Origin: Comamonadaceae bacterium
GTDB lineage: Bacteria; Pseudomonadota; Gammaproteobacteria; Burkholderiales; Burkholderiaceae_C
Assembly: GCA_027486755.1 (NCBI GenBank)
Contig: JAIXOM010000004.1
Span: forward strand, 57,123-121,122
Length of the DNA stretch: 64,000 nucleotides
Direction: 5' to 3'
Made by a program: the position numbers and the translations under genes. The notes under the pieces were generated by a model that saw only the letters and a program-made list of their open reading frames with translations, was not told the origin of the DNA and made no database searches. Below are positions 1 through 7,293 of this stretch, in pieces (positions within the stretch are counted from its first letter, which is position 1; the number at the start of each line of letters is the position of its first letter).

Positions 1-913
1 CAGCGCTGCGGCCCAAAGCTATCCCAACCGGGCGGTGCGCATCGTCGTGCCTTTTGCCACCGGCGGTCCAGCCGATGTGTATGCGCGCTTCATTGCGCAG
101 CGGCTCACCGAAGCCCTGGGCCAGAGCTTTGTGGTCGACAACAAGCCCGGCGGCGGCTCGGTCATCGGCACCGACCTGGCCGCCAAGGCAGCGGCCGACG
201 GCTACACCCTCTTGATGATGTCCAACACCCACACCGTCAATGAAACGCTGATCCCGAACAAGCCCTTTGCGCTGATGAAGGACTTCGTCGGCGTGGCGCC
301 GATCAACTACTCCGACCTGGTGCTGGTGGCCCACCCGTCCAAGGGCATCAACACCCTGGGTGACCTGCTCAAGCGCGCCCAGGCCGAGCCCGGCAAGCTC
401 AATTACGCCTCCTCGGGGCCGGGCACCCCTTACCACATGGCCGGCGAGCTGCTCAAAAGCATGGCCCGCATCAACATGGTTCATGTGCCCTACAAAGGCA
501 GCTCGGGCGCCCGCACCGATGTGATCGGTGGTCAGGTCGACCTGATGTTCGATGCAGTCACCACCATGACCGAACAGGTCAAGGCCGGCAAGGTCAAGGC
601 CCTGGCCACCACCGGCCGCGCCCGCTCCGACGTGATGCCCGAGGTCCCCACCCTGACCGAGGCCGGTGTGGCGGGCTACGAGGCGACCATCTGGCTGGGC
701 CTCATGGCGCCGCGCGGCACGCCGCAGGCCGTGGTCGACAAGCTCAACGAGACCATCAGCAAGATCGTCGGCACACCTGAGATCAAGCAGACCTGGAGCA
801 AGCAAGGCGCGGTGCCCATGCTGATGAACCCGGCCAACTTCACCAAGTACCTCAATGACGACATCAGCAAGTGGGCCACCGTCATCAAGACCGCTAACAT
901 CAAACTCGACTGA
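1..913 (+). CDS. Bug-family (TTT) periplasmic substrate-binding protein, 5' truncated
   Basis: Extracytoplasmic binding protein of the tripartite tricarboxylate transporter (TctC/Bug) family, which captures organic acids or related small molecules in the periplasm. The open frame is already running at base 2 and reads SAAAQSYPNR before the first possible start (GTG at 35), so the window cuts the gene inside or just after its signal peptide. Family marks are visible: RIVVPFATGGPADVYAR near the start, the VVDNKPGGGSVIGTD segment, and the HVPYKGSSGARTDVIGGQVD block in the middle. About 300 residues are present, as expected for a mature Bug protein. No TctA or TctB permease is nearby. Family is secure; the ligand is unknown. 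Confidence 0.93.
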   Translation, partial: SAAAQSYPNRAVRIVVPFATGGPADVYARFIAQRLTEALGQSFVVDNKPGGGSVIGTDLAAKAAADGYTLLMMSNTHTVNETLIPNKPFALMKDFVGVAPINYSDLVLVAHPSKGINTLGDLLKRAQAEPGKLNYASSGPGTPYHMAGELLKSMARINMVHVPYKGSSGARTDVIGGQVDLMFDAVTTMTEQVKAGKVKALATTGRARSDVMPEVPTLTEAGVAGYEATIWLGLMAPRGTPQAVVDKLNETISKIVGTPEIKQTWSKQGAVPMLMNPANFTKYLNDDISKWATVIKTANIKLD

Positions 914-923
914 GCCCTTGCCC

Positions 924-1628
924 ATGCCCTCTTTGCACATCCTCAGCGGCGGCGCCGCCAACGGTCTGGTCGACAAGCTGCAGGCCCTATTCCAGCAGCG
1001 CACAGGGCTGGCCATTGCCGGCACCTTCAGCGCAGTCGGCCGGATGAAGGAGGCGCTGCTGGCGGGTCAGCCTTGCGACCTGGTCATTCTCACCGAGGCC
1101 CTGGTCCGTGATCTGGTCGCCAGTGGCCACCTCGACGGCGACAGCGCTCGAGCTGTGGGCCGGGTACAGACCGGCCTGGGCGTGCCCGCCGGCCAGAGCG
1201 TGCCGCCGCTGCAAACGGCCGAGCAACTGGCACAGGCTCTGCAGCAGTCGGCGGGGATCTACATGGCCGACCCGCTCAAAGCCACCGCGGGCATCCACTT
1301 CATGAAGGTGCTGCGCGAGCTGGGCCTGGACCAGAGCCTGGGGTCGCGTCTGCGGCCCTTTGCCGACGGCCAGACCGCGATGGCCGCCATGCTGGAAGAC
1401 AGCCAGTCAGCCAGCGGCCCGCTGATCGGCTGCACCCAGATCACCGAGATCCTCAACACCCCCGGCGCCCAACTGGTCGGCCTGCTGCCCAAACAGTTCG
1501 AGCTGGCCACCCCCTACTGGGCGGCGGTCACCCGCGGCAGCAGCCAGGCGCAAGCCGCGGCGCTCATGGTCGAACTGCTGAGCGCGCCGGCGCAGGCCGA
1601 GCTGCGCAAGGCATGTGGGTTTGAGTGA
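924..1628 (+). CDS. ModA-like substrate-binding protein
   Basis: A 234-residue protein of the type II periplasmic-binding-protein fold, closest by eye to the ModA/SBP_bac_11 group (molybdate-type anion binders and relatives). Residues 4-12 read LHILSGGAA, then DLVILTEAL around residue 55 and GIYMADPLKATAGIHF near residue 112, all typical of this group. I start it at ATG 924, which lies 10 bases after the upstream Bug gene stops; an upstream in-frame extension would overlap that gene. No signal peptide is visible with this start, which is unusual for a binding protein but common in relatives annotated as substrate-binding domain proteins beside Bug genes. The tight spacing suggests co-transcription with the Bug gene. 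No ModB or ModC partner is present. Confidence 0.8.
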   Translation: MPSLHILSGGAANGLVDKLQALFQQRTGLAIAGTFSAVGRMKEALLAGQPCDLVILTEALVRDLVASGHLDGDSARAVGRVQTGLGVPAGQSVPPLQTAEQLAQALQQSAGIYMADPLKATAGIHFMKVLRELGLDQSLGSRLRPFADGQTAMAAMLEDSQSASGPLIGCTQITEILNTPGAQLVGLLPKQFELATPYWAAVTRGSSQAQAAALMVELLSAPAQAELRKACGFE

Positions 1629-1683
1629 GCGGGCAACATGAAGCGGCGCCGAAAGGCGCAAGCCAAGGTCAGCCTCGGCCCGC

Positions 1684-1720
1684 TTGGATAACCTTGAGAT
1701 GATGCGCATAATATGCGCAT
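1684..1720 (+). promoter_or_regulatory. Promoter and tandem palindromic operator of ccdAB
   Basis: Two copies of the self-complementary octamer ATGCGCAT (1702-1709 and 1713-1720) are separated by AAT. The second half of the first copy overlaps a -10-like CATAAT (1707-1712) placed 17 bp after TTGGAT (1684-1689). CcdA-CcdB complexes are known to repress their own promoter, so this is the likely autoregulatory site. The assignment of factor to site is inference. Confidence 0.6.
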
Positions 1721-1741
1721 TGATTCAATGTGGAGTGCATG

Positions 1742-2002
1742 ATGCCCTTGGCCCAGCCCGACACCGCGACCGCGGCCCGTAAACGGGCTGTCAACCTCAC
1801 CCTGAACGAGGGCCTGGTTGCACAGGCCAGAAACTACACCGACAACCTCTCGGCCACGATGGAAGAATTGCTGGCCGCCTACGTGGCTCAGCAGCAACAA
1901 GCCCGGGCCATGCGCCGGCAGCAAGCCGATGCCGCCGTCCTGGACTGGAATACCTTGCACGGGAAAGTCGGCTCATTCGCCGACGAGCACACCACCTTGT
2001 GA
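1742..2002 (+). CDS. ccdA: Type II antitoxin, CcdA family
   Basis: An 86-residue CcdA-type antitoxin that would neutralise the adjacent CcdB gyrase poison and, with it, repress the operon. The N-terminal part (KRAVNLTLNEGLVAQARNY) is a ribbon-helix-helix DNA-binding domain, and the acidic/aromatic C-terminus (LDWNTLHGKVGSFADEHTTL) matches the toxin-binding tail of CcdA. Possible starts are GTG 1730, ATG 1739 and ATG 1742; I chose 1742 because GGAG at 1732-1735 is then six bases away. The stop codon overlaps the ccdB start (TGATG), indicating translational coupling. Confidence 0.9.
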   Translation: MPLAQPDTATAARKRAVNLTLNEGLVAQARNYTDNLSATMEELLAAYVAQQQQARAMRRQQADAAVLDWNTLHGKVGSFADEHTTL

Positions 2003-2331
2003 TGGCGCAGTTCGACGTACACCGCAACAAAGGTGCGCTCAGAGACTCCATCCCCTTTGTGGTGATCGTGCAGTCGTCACTCTACGATCGCTACCGCCGG
2101 CGGGTGGTGGTGCCGCTGGTTCTGCGCAGCGCTCTGCCCCGCCAGACCTCGGCAGCTGGCTCGCGCATGAACCCAGTCTTTGAGGTGCAAGGTCTTTCGG
2201 TGGTGCTGCACCCCCTGGATATGGTGTCGGTCGCCGAAGATCAACTCGGGGAGCACCTCATGTCGCTGGCGCCATACGGCCAGACGATCGCGGATGCTCT
2301 GGATGAACTGTTCACCCGGTCCTGGCGCTGA
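2002..2331 (+). CDS. ccdB: Type II toxin, CcdB family
   Basis: A 109-residue CcdB-type toxin. Members of the family trap DNA gyrase in a cleavage complex, in the cytoplasm. The opening AQFDVHRNKGALRDSIPFVV and the middle block RRRVVVPLVLRSALP follow the family closely, and the length is slightly above F-plasmid CcdB (101 residues). The C-terminus reads TRSWR: a tryptophan sits close to the end, where F CcdB has its essential W-G-I, but the last residues differ, so activity is not assured. The start ATG at 2002 overlaps the ccdA stop; the GTG at 1999 is one codon upstream. This is a chromosomal copy between an uptake gene pair and dadA, with no plasmid genes beside it. Confidence 0.9.
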   Translation: MAQFDVHRNKGALRDSIPFVVIVQSSLYDRYRRRVVVPLVLRSALPRQTSAAGSRMNPVFEVQGLSVVLHPLDMVSVAEDQLGEHLMSLAPYGQTIADALDELFTRSWR

Positions 2332-2425
2332 GCGGCTCGAGTGCACCGTTCATTAAGAGCGCGGCAGCGGCACTGCTACAGGCGGTGCAGCATTGAGCAA
2401 GTCCGCGGGCCTCGTCGAGGAGTGT

Positions 2426-2472
2426 GGCTTGAATTGAGCGGGCCCCGCCCGGAACTCGCCCAAATTCAAGCC
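2426..2472. repeat. Inverted repeat between convergent ccdB and dadA
   Basis: Arms GGCTTGAATT (2426-2435) and AATTCAAGCC (2463-2472) are exact complements around a GC-rich centre that can pair further (GGGC/GCCC). It lies between the ends of two convergent genes and may act as a bidirectional transcription stop, although no clear T-tract follows either side. Confidence 0.45.
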
Positions 2473-2478
2473 GAGCGC

Positions 2479-3747
2479 TTACGCGGCTGAGGACACCGGC
2501 GTAGGCTTCAAGCCAAACACCCGCTGCGTGCGGCTGCGGTCCTCCACCAGCATGGCGACCGCGTCGGCGGTGGCCGCGCTCAGCGTCCAGCCCAGGTGGC
2601 CGTGGCCGGTGTTGTAGAACACATTGGCGTGCTTGCCAGCGCCTACACGCGGCATCATGTCGGGCATCATGGGCCGCAGGCCTGCCCAGGGCACGACCTG
2701 GCGCGTGCTCACGCTGGGGAAGCACTGCTGGACCCAGTTCACCAAGGGCTTGATGCGGTCGGCGCGGATGTCGCGGTTGTAACCGTTGAACTCGGCTGTG
2801 CCTGCCACGCGAAAGCGCTCTGCGCCCAGGCGGCTGGTCACCAGTTTGGTTTCGTCGTCGAGCAGGCTGACCGTGGGCGCGCCGGCTTGGCTGGCGGCGT
2901 CGAGCAGGTTGACGGTGATGGAGTAGCCCTTGACCGGGTAGACGTTGATGCGGTCGCCCAGCTGCGCAGCCAGGCTGCGGCTGCCCACGCCGGCGCTCAC
3001 CACCACGGCGTCGAACACATGCTGCTCGACGCCGCCATCGCCTTGGGCGCGCACGCGTGCTTCCTCACCGTCGCTCTCCAGGCCCAGGATCTCGCGGCCA
3101 TATAGAAAGTTCACGCCCAAGCGCTCGCAGGCCGCAGCCAGCCCCTGGGTGTACTTGTGGATGTCACCGGTCGAGTCGCTCTCGGTGTAGTAGCCGCCGT
3201 AGTAGGTGCCGGCCAGCGTGGGCTCGATGGCCTTCATCTCCTCAGGCGTCACGGCTCGGCGCGGCAAGCCACCTGCGGCCAGCAGCTTGGAGACCTTGCC
3301 CGCATGTTCGAAGCCCTTGCGGTCGCGGTAGATGTGCAAGATGCCTTGCTTTTTGAGGTCAAAGTCTATGCCTTCGGCCTCGGCCCAGGAAAACAGGTGC
3401 CCACGTGCAGCAATGGCCAGGCGCGCGGTGTCTATGGTATTGCGCTCGTACTTGGGGATGCTGGCGATGAACTCTGCAAACCAGGTCAGCTTGTGCCAGC
3501 TCGGCTTGGGGTTGAGCAGCAGAGGCGCGTCCTTGCGCAGCATCCATTTGAGACCCTTGACCAGGGTGGACGGGTGGGTCCAGGTTTCGGCGTTGGAGGC
3601 CGAGAGCTGGCCGCCGTTGGCAAAAGAAGTCTCCATGGCGGCGTAACGGTGCCGCTCGAACAAGGTGACCTTGAAGCCGCGACGGGCCAGGGCATAGGCG
3701 CTGGTCACGCCGGTGATGCCGCCACCAATGACTGCGATGGATTTCAT
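2479..3747 (-). CDS. dadA: DadA-family FAD-dependent D-amino acid dehydrogenase / glycine-oxidase-like enzyme
   Basis: A 422-residue FAD-dependent oxidoreductase of the DadA (DAO) family, which oxidises D-amino acids, typically D-alanine, to 2-oxo acids and ammonia with electrons passed to the respiratory chain. The Rossmann motif IAVIGGGITGVTSAYALARRG is at residues 4-24, followed by the family segment METSFANGGQLSASNAETW, and GHGHLGWTLS near the C-terminus contacts FAD in relatives. I start it at ATG 3747 because GGAG lies eight bases upstream; an upstream in-frame methionine would lie inside the riboswitch terminator. The mRNA leader carries a tandem glycine riboswitch and an intrinsic terminator, so glycine probably induces it. 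That makes glycine, or a compound yielding it, a plausible substrate; the family itself does not settle this. Confidence 0.88.
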   Translation of the reverse strand: MKSIAVIGGGITGVTSAYALARRGFKVTLFERHRYAAMETSFANGGQLSASNAETWTHPSTLVKGLKWMLRKDAPLLLNPKPSWHKLTWFAEFIASIPKYERNTIDTARLAIAARGHLFSWAEAEGIDFDLKKQGILHIYRDRKGFEHAGKVSKLLAAGGLPRRAVTPEEMKAIEPTLAGTYYGGYYTESDSTGDIHKYTQGLAAACERLGVNFLYGREILGLESDGEEARVRAQGDGGVEQHVFDAVVVSAGVGSRSLAAQLGDRINVYPVKGYSITVNLLDAASQAGAPTVSLLDDETKLVTSRLGAERFRVAGTAEFNGYNRDIRADRIKPLVNWVQQCFPSVSTRQVVPWAGLRPMMPDMMPRVGAGKHANVFYNTGHGHLGWTLSAATADAVAMLVEDRSRTQRVFGLKPTPVSSAA

Positions 3748-3759
3748 GAGGTTCGCTCC

Positions 3760-3795
3760 AAAAAAGGCAGTTCGCCACGCCATTGCGCTGCGAAC
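3760..3795 (-). terminator. Intrinsic terminator, expression platform of the glycine riboswitch
   Basis: On the minus strand the arms GTTCGC (3795-3790) and GCGAAC (3775-3770) enclose a second short GC stem and an AATG loop, followed four bases later by six Ts (3765-3760). The dadA ribosome-binding site GGAG begins immediately after the T-run. Placement directly after aptamer 2 and before the start codon is that of a riboswitch-controlled terminator. Confidence 0.75.
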
Positions 3796-3796
3796 G

Positions 3797-3980
3797 CCCC
3801 CTCTGTTTGGAACCTGAGAGATTCACCCGGTGCGAACCGGGCTTGCTCCTGCGGTGGGCTCAGACCCGTGGCCTGCGCCGCTCTTCAGAGTGTGAACATG
3901 TCAGCCGGTCCTTGGGCCTGAGAGTTTCCGGGGCGGTTGCTCCTTCGGCGCCGCTTCAAAGAGCGGTCTCTCCCGACTGA
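3797..3980 (-). promoter_or_regulatory. Tandem glycine riboswitch
   Basis: Two consecutive glycine aptamers on the minus strand. Aptamer 1 (3980-3901) contains GGGAGAGACCGC, the conserved GCGCCGAAGGAGCAA core and AAACTCTCAGGC. Aptamer 2 (3900-3797) opens with CACTCTGAAGAGCGG, has CCGCAGGAGCAAGCC and GAATCTCTCAGGTTCC, and closes its P1 stem with CAGAGGGGG. The order, short linker and conserved bulges match the known tandem (cooperative) glycine riboswitch. It sits between the amidohydrolase stop and dadA and ends in an intrinsic terminator, which fits glycine-induced read-through. Glycine riboswitches usually precede gcv genes; here the target is a DadA-like oxidase. Confidence 0.95.
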
Positions 3981-3997
3981 CATGAAAAATCAATGCC

Positions 3998-5191
3998 TCA
4001 ATTTTCTCCCGCAACGAGAAAGTTTTCAACCAGGCCCAGCCACATGCGCGCCCCCGGTTCGATGATCTCGTCGTTGAAGTCGTAGCCCGGGTTGTGCACC
4101 ATGCAGGCGCCGGCCGAGCCGGGCCCGCCATTGCCCACCAGGAAATAGCAGCCTGGCACCTTCTCCAGCATGAAGGCAAAGTCTTCGCTGGCGGTCAGGG
4201 GCTTGGCCTCGGTGTGTACACGTTCGGGGCCGAACAGCTCGAGCGCCACCTGCGCGGCAAGCCGTGTGGGGCCGCTGGCGTTGACCAGCACCGCATAGCC
4301 TTCGCGCCAGTCGATCTCGGCGCGCACCTTCAAGCTGGCAGCCTGCAGCTCGACCAATTCGCAAATGCGTTCGCGCAGCAAGACCCGCACCTGGGGGTCC
4401 AGGGCGCGTACGCTCATCTCGAGCTTGGCCTGCGCGGGGATCACGTTGTTGGCCTGACCGGCATGGAGCGCGCCGACGGTCACCACGGCGGTGTGCAGCG
4501 GGTCCACATTGCGCGAGACCACGGTTTGCAGCGCTGTGACGATGGAAGCCGCCGCCACCACGGTATCGGCAGTCGTGTGCGGCATGGCGCCGTGGCCGCC
4601 CACGCCATGCAGGGTGATCGTGGCGTAGTCGCTGGAGGTCATAGACGGGCCCTGGCGAAAGAAAAAATGACCGGTTTCCAGCCCCGGCATGTTGTGCAGG
4701 GCGAACACCGCGTCGCAGGGGAAGCGCTCGAACAGGCCATCGGCCATCATGCGCAGCGCGCCGCCGCCGCCTTCTTCGGCCGGCTGAAAAATCAGGTGCA
4801 GCGTGCCGTCGAATTGCGCGTCCTCGGCAATCAGGCGGGCTGCTGCCAGCAGCGTGGCGGTGTGGCCGTCGTGGCCGCAGCCATGCATCAGACCCGGGCT
4901 GCGGCTGGCCCAGGCGCGGCCGCTGTCTTCCTGGATGGGCAGCGCGTCCATGTCGGCGCGCAGACCCAGGCGCTTGCGGCCCGAGCCGCGCACCAGCCGA
5001 CCGACCACGCCGGTGCCACCGATGCCGGTGAACACCTCGTAGCCCCAGTCGGCCAACTTGCCGGCCACCAAAGCGGCGGTGCGGTGCTCCTCGAAACCCA
5101 GCTCGGGATGAGCGTGGATGTCGCGGCGCAGGCGCACAAACTCGCCGATGCGCTCAGTCAGCGCCTCACCCAGGTAGGCCGTTTGCATCAT
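3998..5191 (-). CDS. M20D-family amidohydrolase (hippurate hydrolase / N-acyl amino acid hydrolase-like)
   Basis: A 397-residue metal-dependent amidohydrolase of peptidase family M20D, which includes HipO (hippurate to benzoate plus glycine) and N-acyl-L-amino acid amidohydrolases. Metal and catalytic motifs are intact: LRADMDALPIQE around residue 78, GCGHDGHTA around residue 104, PAEEGGGG around residue 138, and SEDFAFMLE near residue 350. The start is one of two adjacent ATGs (5191 or 5188). It follows the Bug gene by only six bases and precedes the glycine riboswitch by 18, so the three genes form one transcription unit with an internal control point. The context suggests cleavage of an N-acylglycine or similar conjugate; the exact substrate cannot be read from sequence. 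Confidence 0.88.
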   Translation of the reverse strand: MMQTAYLGEALTERIGEFVRLRRDIHAHPELGFEEHRTAALVAGKLADWGYEVFTGIGGTGVVGRLVRGSGRKRLGLRADMDALPIQEDSGRAWASRSPGLMHGCGHDGHTATLLAAARLIAEDAQFDGTLHLIFQPAEEGGGGALRMMADGLFERFPCDAVFALHNMPGLETGHFFFRQGPSMTSSDYATITLHGVGGHGAMPHTTADTVVAAASIVTALQTVVSRNVDPLHTAVVTVGALHAGQANNVIPAQAKLEMSVRALDPQVRVLLRERICELVELQAASLKVRAEIDWREGYAVLVNASGPTRLAAQVALELFGPERVHTEAKPLTASEDFAFMLEKVPGCYFLVGNGGPGSAGACMVHNPGYDFNDEIIEPGARMWLGLVENFLVAGEN

Positions 5192-5196
5192 GGGCT

Positions 5197-6195
5197 TTAC
5201 TGCGGCTGCAGATTGATGGCGCGGGCAATGGCGCGGTATTTTTCGGTGTTGTCGGCGTAGACCTTGGCCACCGCGGCCAGCGGCTGCGGCCTGGGCACGA
5301 CCATGGCGTGGGATTCGAGCGCGCTGCGCACCGCCGGGTCGTTGGCCACTTCGCTCAGGGCTTTGTGCAGGGCCTGCACGATGGGCTCGGGCGTGTCCTT
5401 GCGCACAAAGTAGCCAGCCCAGATGTCAAACACAAAGCCCTTGAGCGCGGGCGTGTCATTGAGCGGAGGGGCTTTCTTGACCAGATCCTGGCGGTCGGCC
5501 GAGAGCACAGCCACCGTCTTGAGCTTGCCCTCATCGACCAGCGCCACCTGGCCCTTGCCATAGGGCGTCATGAACACATCGACCAAGCCGGCCATCATGT
5601 CCTGGAAGGCCGGGGCGGCGCCCTTGTAGGGCACGTGGGTCATCTCCACGCCGGCAAGCTTGGACATGTGCTCGCCCAGCAGGTGGTACAGCGAGCCGGG
5701 GCCGACGCTGGCGTAGGTCATCGGCTTGCCCGCAGCGGCAGACTTGCGCGCATAGGCCAGCAGCTCCTCGCCGCTAGCAGCTGGCAGGTCCTTGCGGGCG
5801 AACATGGCCATGGGGTTGATGGTGATCATCTGCACCAGGCGGAAGTCCTCAGCCTTGTATTTGATGGCCGCATTCGACAGGGGCGCCAGGATCAGCTCGT
5901 TGGGCGAGCCCTGAAAAATCATGTGACCGTCCGCGGGGCTGGCCAGCAGCTTCTGCGCGGCGATGCCACCGCTGGCACCGCCCAGGTTTTCCACCAGCAC
6001 CGGCTGGCCCAATTGCTTGGACAGGGCGTTGTTCAAGGTGCGGGCGATCACGTCGGACAAGCCGCCGGCCGGGTAGGGCACCATCAGGGTGACGGGCTTG
6101 CTGGGAAAGCCTTGTGCCAAAGCCGTACCGACGCTGGCCGCGCAGGCCAGAGCGAGGACACAGCGACGAAGGAAAGAGCGCGGGGCAGCGGTCAT
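5197..6195 (-). CDS. Bug-family (TTT) periplasmic substrate-binding protein
   Basis: A 332-residue Bug protein with a signal peptide at residues 1-27 (basic RSFLRRC, hydrophobic core, cleavage after GTALA). The mature part begins QGFPSKPVTLMVPYPAGG, the family's N-terminal strand and ligand loop, and contains MTHVPYKGAAPAFQDMMAG in the middle. It would deliver a solute to a TTT permease that is not in this window. It heads an operon with the M20 amidohydrolase and, after a riboswitch, dadA, and is divergent from a LysR gene 116 bases away, so the solute may be the amide that the hydrolase cleaves. That link is inference from gene order. Confidence 0.93.
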   Translation of the reverse strand: MTAAPRSFLRRCVLALACAASVGTALAQGFPSKPVTLMVPYPAGGLSDVIARTLNNALSKQLGQPVLVENLGGASGGIAAQKLLASPADGHMIFQGSPNELILAPLSNAAIKYKAEDFRLVQMITINPMAMFARKDLPAASGEELLAYARKSAAAGKPMTYASVGPGSLYHLLGEHMSKLAGVEMTHVPYKGAAPAFQDMMAGLVDVFMTPYGKGQVALVDEGKLKTVAVLSADRQDLVKKAPPLNDTPALKGFVFDIWAGYFVRKDTPEPIVQALHKALSEVANDPAVRSALESHAMVVPRPQPLAAVAKVYADNTEKYRAIARAINLQPQ

Positions 6196-6260
6196 AAATG
6201 TCTCCCTATGGGTTTGAATGTGACGCTAATGCTAAGCATCCGGATTTGATGCGTCTATTG

Positions 6261-6282
6261 CATTATTTTTCTGGTAATAATG
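6261..6282. promoter_or_regulatory. Inverted repeat in the LysR/Bug divergent promoter region
   Basis: CATTATT (6261-6267) and AATAATG (6276-6282) are exact inverted arms with an eight-base spacer, about 30 bases before the lysR start and 66 before the Bug start. A -10-like CATAAT lies at 6292-6297 for the lysR direction. AT-rich dyads in such divergent regions are usual LysR-type regulator sites; the assignment is inference. Confidence 0.5.
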
Positions 6283-6311
6283 AGTTATCCGCATAATTTG
6301 GGACTGCAGCC

Positions 6312-7241
6312 ATGAATATCCGCAGCCTGGAACACCTGCTGGCCCTGGCCGAAACCGGCTCCTTCAGCAAGGCGGCTGAGCGCTGCTTTCTCACCCAGTC
6401 GGCGCTCAGCCGCAGCATACAAACCCTGGAGAGCGATTTAGGCGGCAAGCTGCTCGACCGCATTGGTAAACGCAACGAGCTCACGCCTTTGGGCCAGCAG
6501 GTGGTCGAACGCTCACGCGGCATCGTGCGCGATGCGGCCGAACTCAAACGCAGCGCCGAGCTGCTGCAAGACGGCGCCGGCTTGATCCGCGTCGGGCTGG
6601 GTTCGGGCCCGGGCGCCTTGCTGATGCAGCCGCTGATGCGGCTGGCGGCCGAGCAATACCCACGGGTGCGGGTGAGCATCACCCGCGGCCCGACCGAGCT
6701 GCAGCTGGTGCAGCTGCGTGCACGCCAGCTCGACGCGATGGTGGTCGATGCGCGGCGCGTGCAGCCTGCGCCAGATCTGCAGATCGAGCCGCTGGGCGAA
6801 CTGCTGGCCGGCTTTGTTAGCCGCGCCGATCACCCGCTGGCTCGCCAGCGAGCCGTGAGCATGGCGCAGGTTCTGGCCTATCCGCTGGCCGGAATACCGC
6901 TATCGGCCGAAGTCTCGCGCACCCTGCTCGAACAATACGGGCCGGGCACGCAAGCCGAAAAAATCACCGCCATCGAATGTGAGGACATCCCCGGCCTGAT
7001 CGCCACCGTCGAGCAGACCCAAGCGATTTTTCTGGGCATCGTGGCTGCAGCGCGCGAGGGCCTGCAGGCCGGACGGCTGTGCCAGCTCAAGGTCGAACCC
7101 GAGCTGGGCATAGGCGCCCGCTTTGCCTATGTCAGCCTGAGCGGGCGCACCGAAGCGCCAGTCATGCAGCTGCTGCGCCAGCTGGTGCGTGAGAGACTGC
7201 GCGACGAGCCGGAGCTGCCGAGTCGAAAACAGCGGGGATGA
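6312..7241 (+). CDS. LysR-family transcriptional regulator
   Basis: A 309-residue LysR-type regulator. The winged helix-turn-helix is at residues 1-60 (IRSLEHLLALAETGSFSKAA, then SALSRSIQTLESDLGGKLLDR), followed by the linker helix and a two-lobe effector-binding domain from about residue 90. It is divergent from the Bug-amidohydrolase-dadA cluster and shares a 116-base promoter region containing an AT-rich dyad, so it most likely controls that cluster in response to its substrate. LysR proteins usually repress their own gene and activate the divergent one when the inducer binds. The start ATG 6312 follows the usual MNIRSLEHLL opening. The inducer is unknown. Confidence 0.93.
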   Translation: MNIRSLEHLLALAETGSFSKAAERCFLTQSALSRSIQTLESDLGGKLLDRIGKRNELTPLGQQVVERSRGIVRDAAELKRSAELLQDGAGLIRVGLGSGPGALLMQPLMRLAAEQYPRVRVSITRGPTELQLVQLRARQLDAMVVDARRVQPAPDLQIEPLGELLAGFVSRADHPLARQRAVSMAQVLAYPLAGIPLSAEVSRTLLEQYGPGTQAEKITAIECEDIPGLIATVEQTQAIFLGIVAAAREGLQAGRLCQLKVEPELGIGARFAYVSLSGRTEAPVMQLLRQLVRERLRDEPELPSRKQRG

Positions 7242-7256
7242 GGCGGGGTGCTGAGC

Positions 7257-7289
7257 AAAGGCCGCATCGCGCCGGGGCGGCGCTCCCAC
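7257..7289. repeat. REP-like palindromic element
   Basis: The segment contains CATCGCGCCGGGGCGGCGCT followed by CCCAC. Read on the minus strand it is GTGGGAGCGCCGCC...GCGCGATGCGG, the general design of proteobacterial REP elements. Related copies lie at 11553-11746. It occupies the gap between the convergent lysR and dehalogenase genes. Confidence 0.6.
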
Positions 7290-7293
7290 TCAC

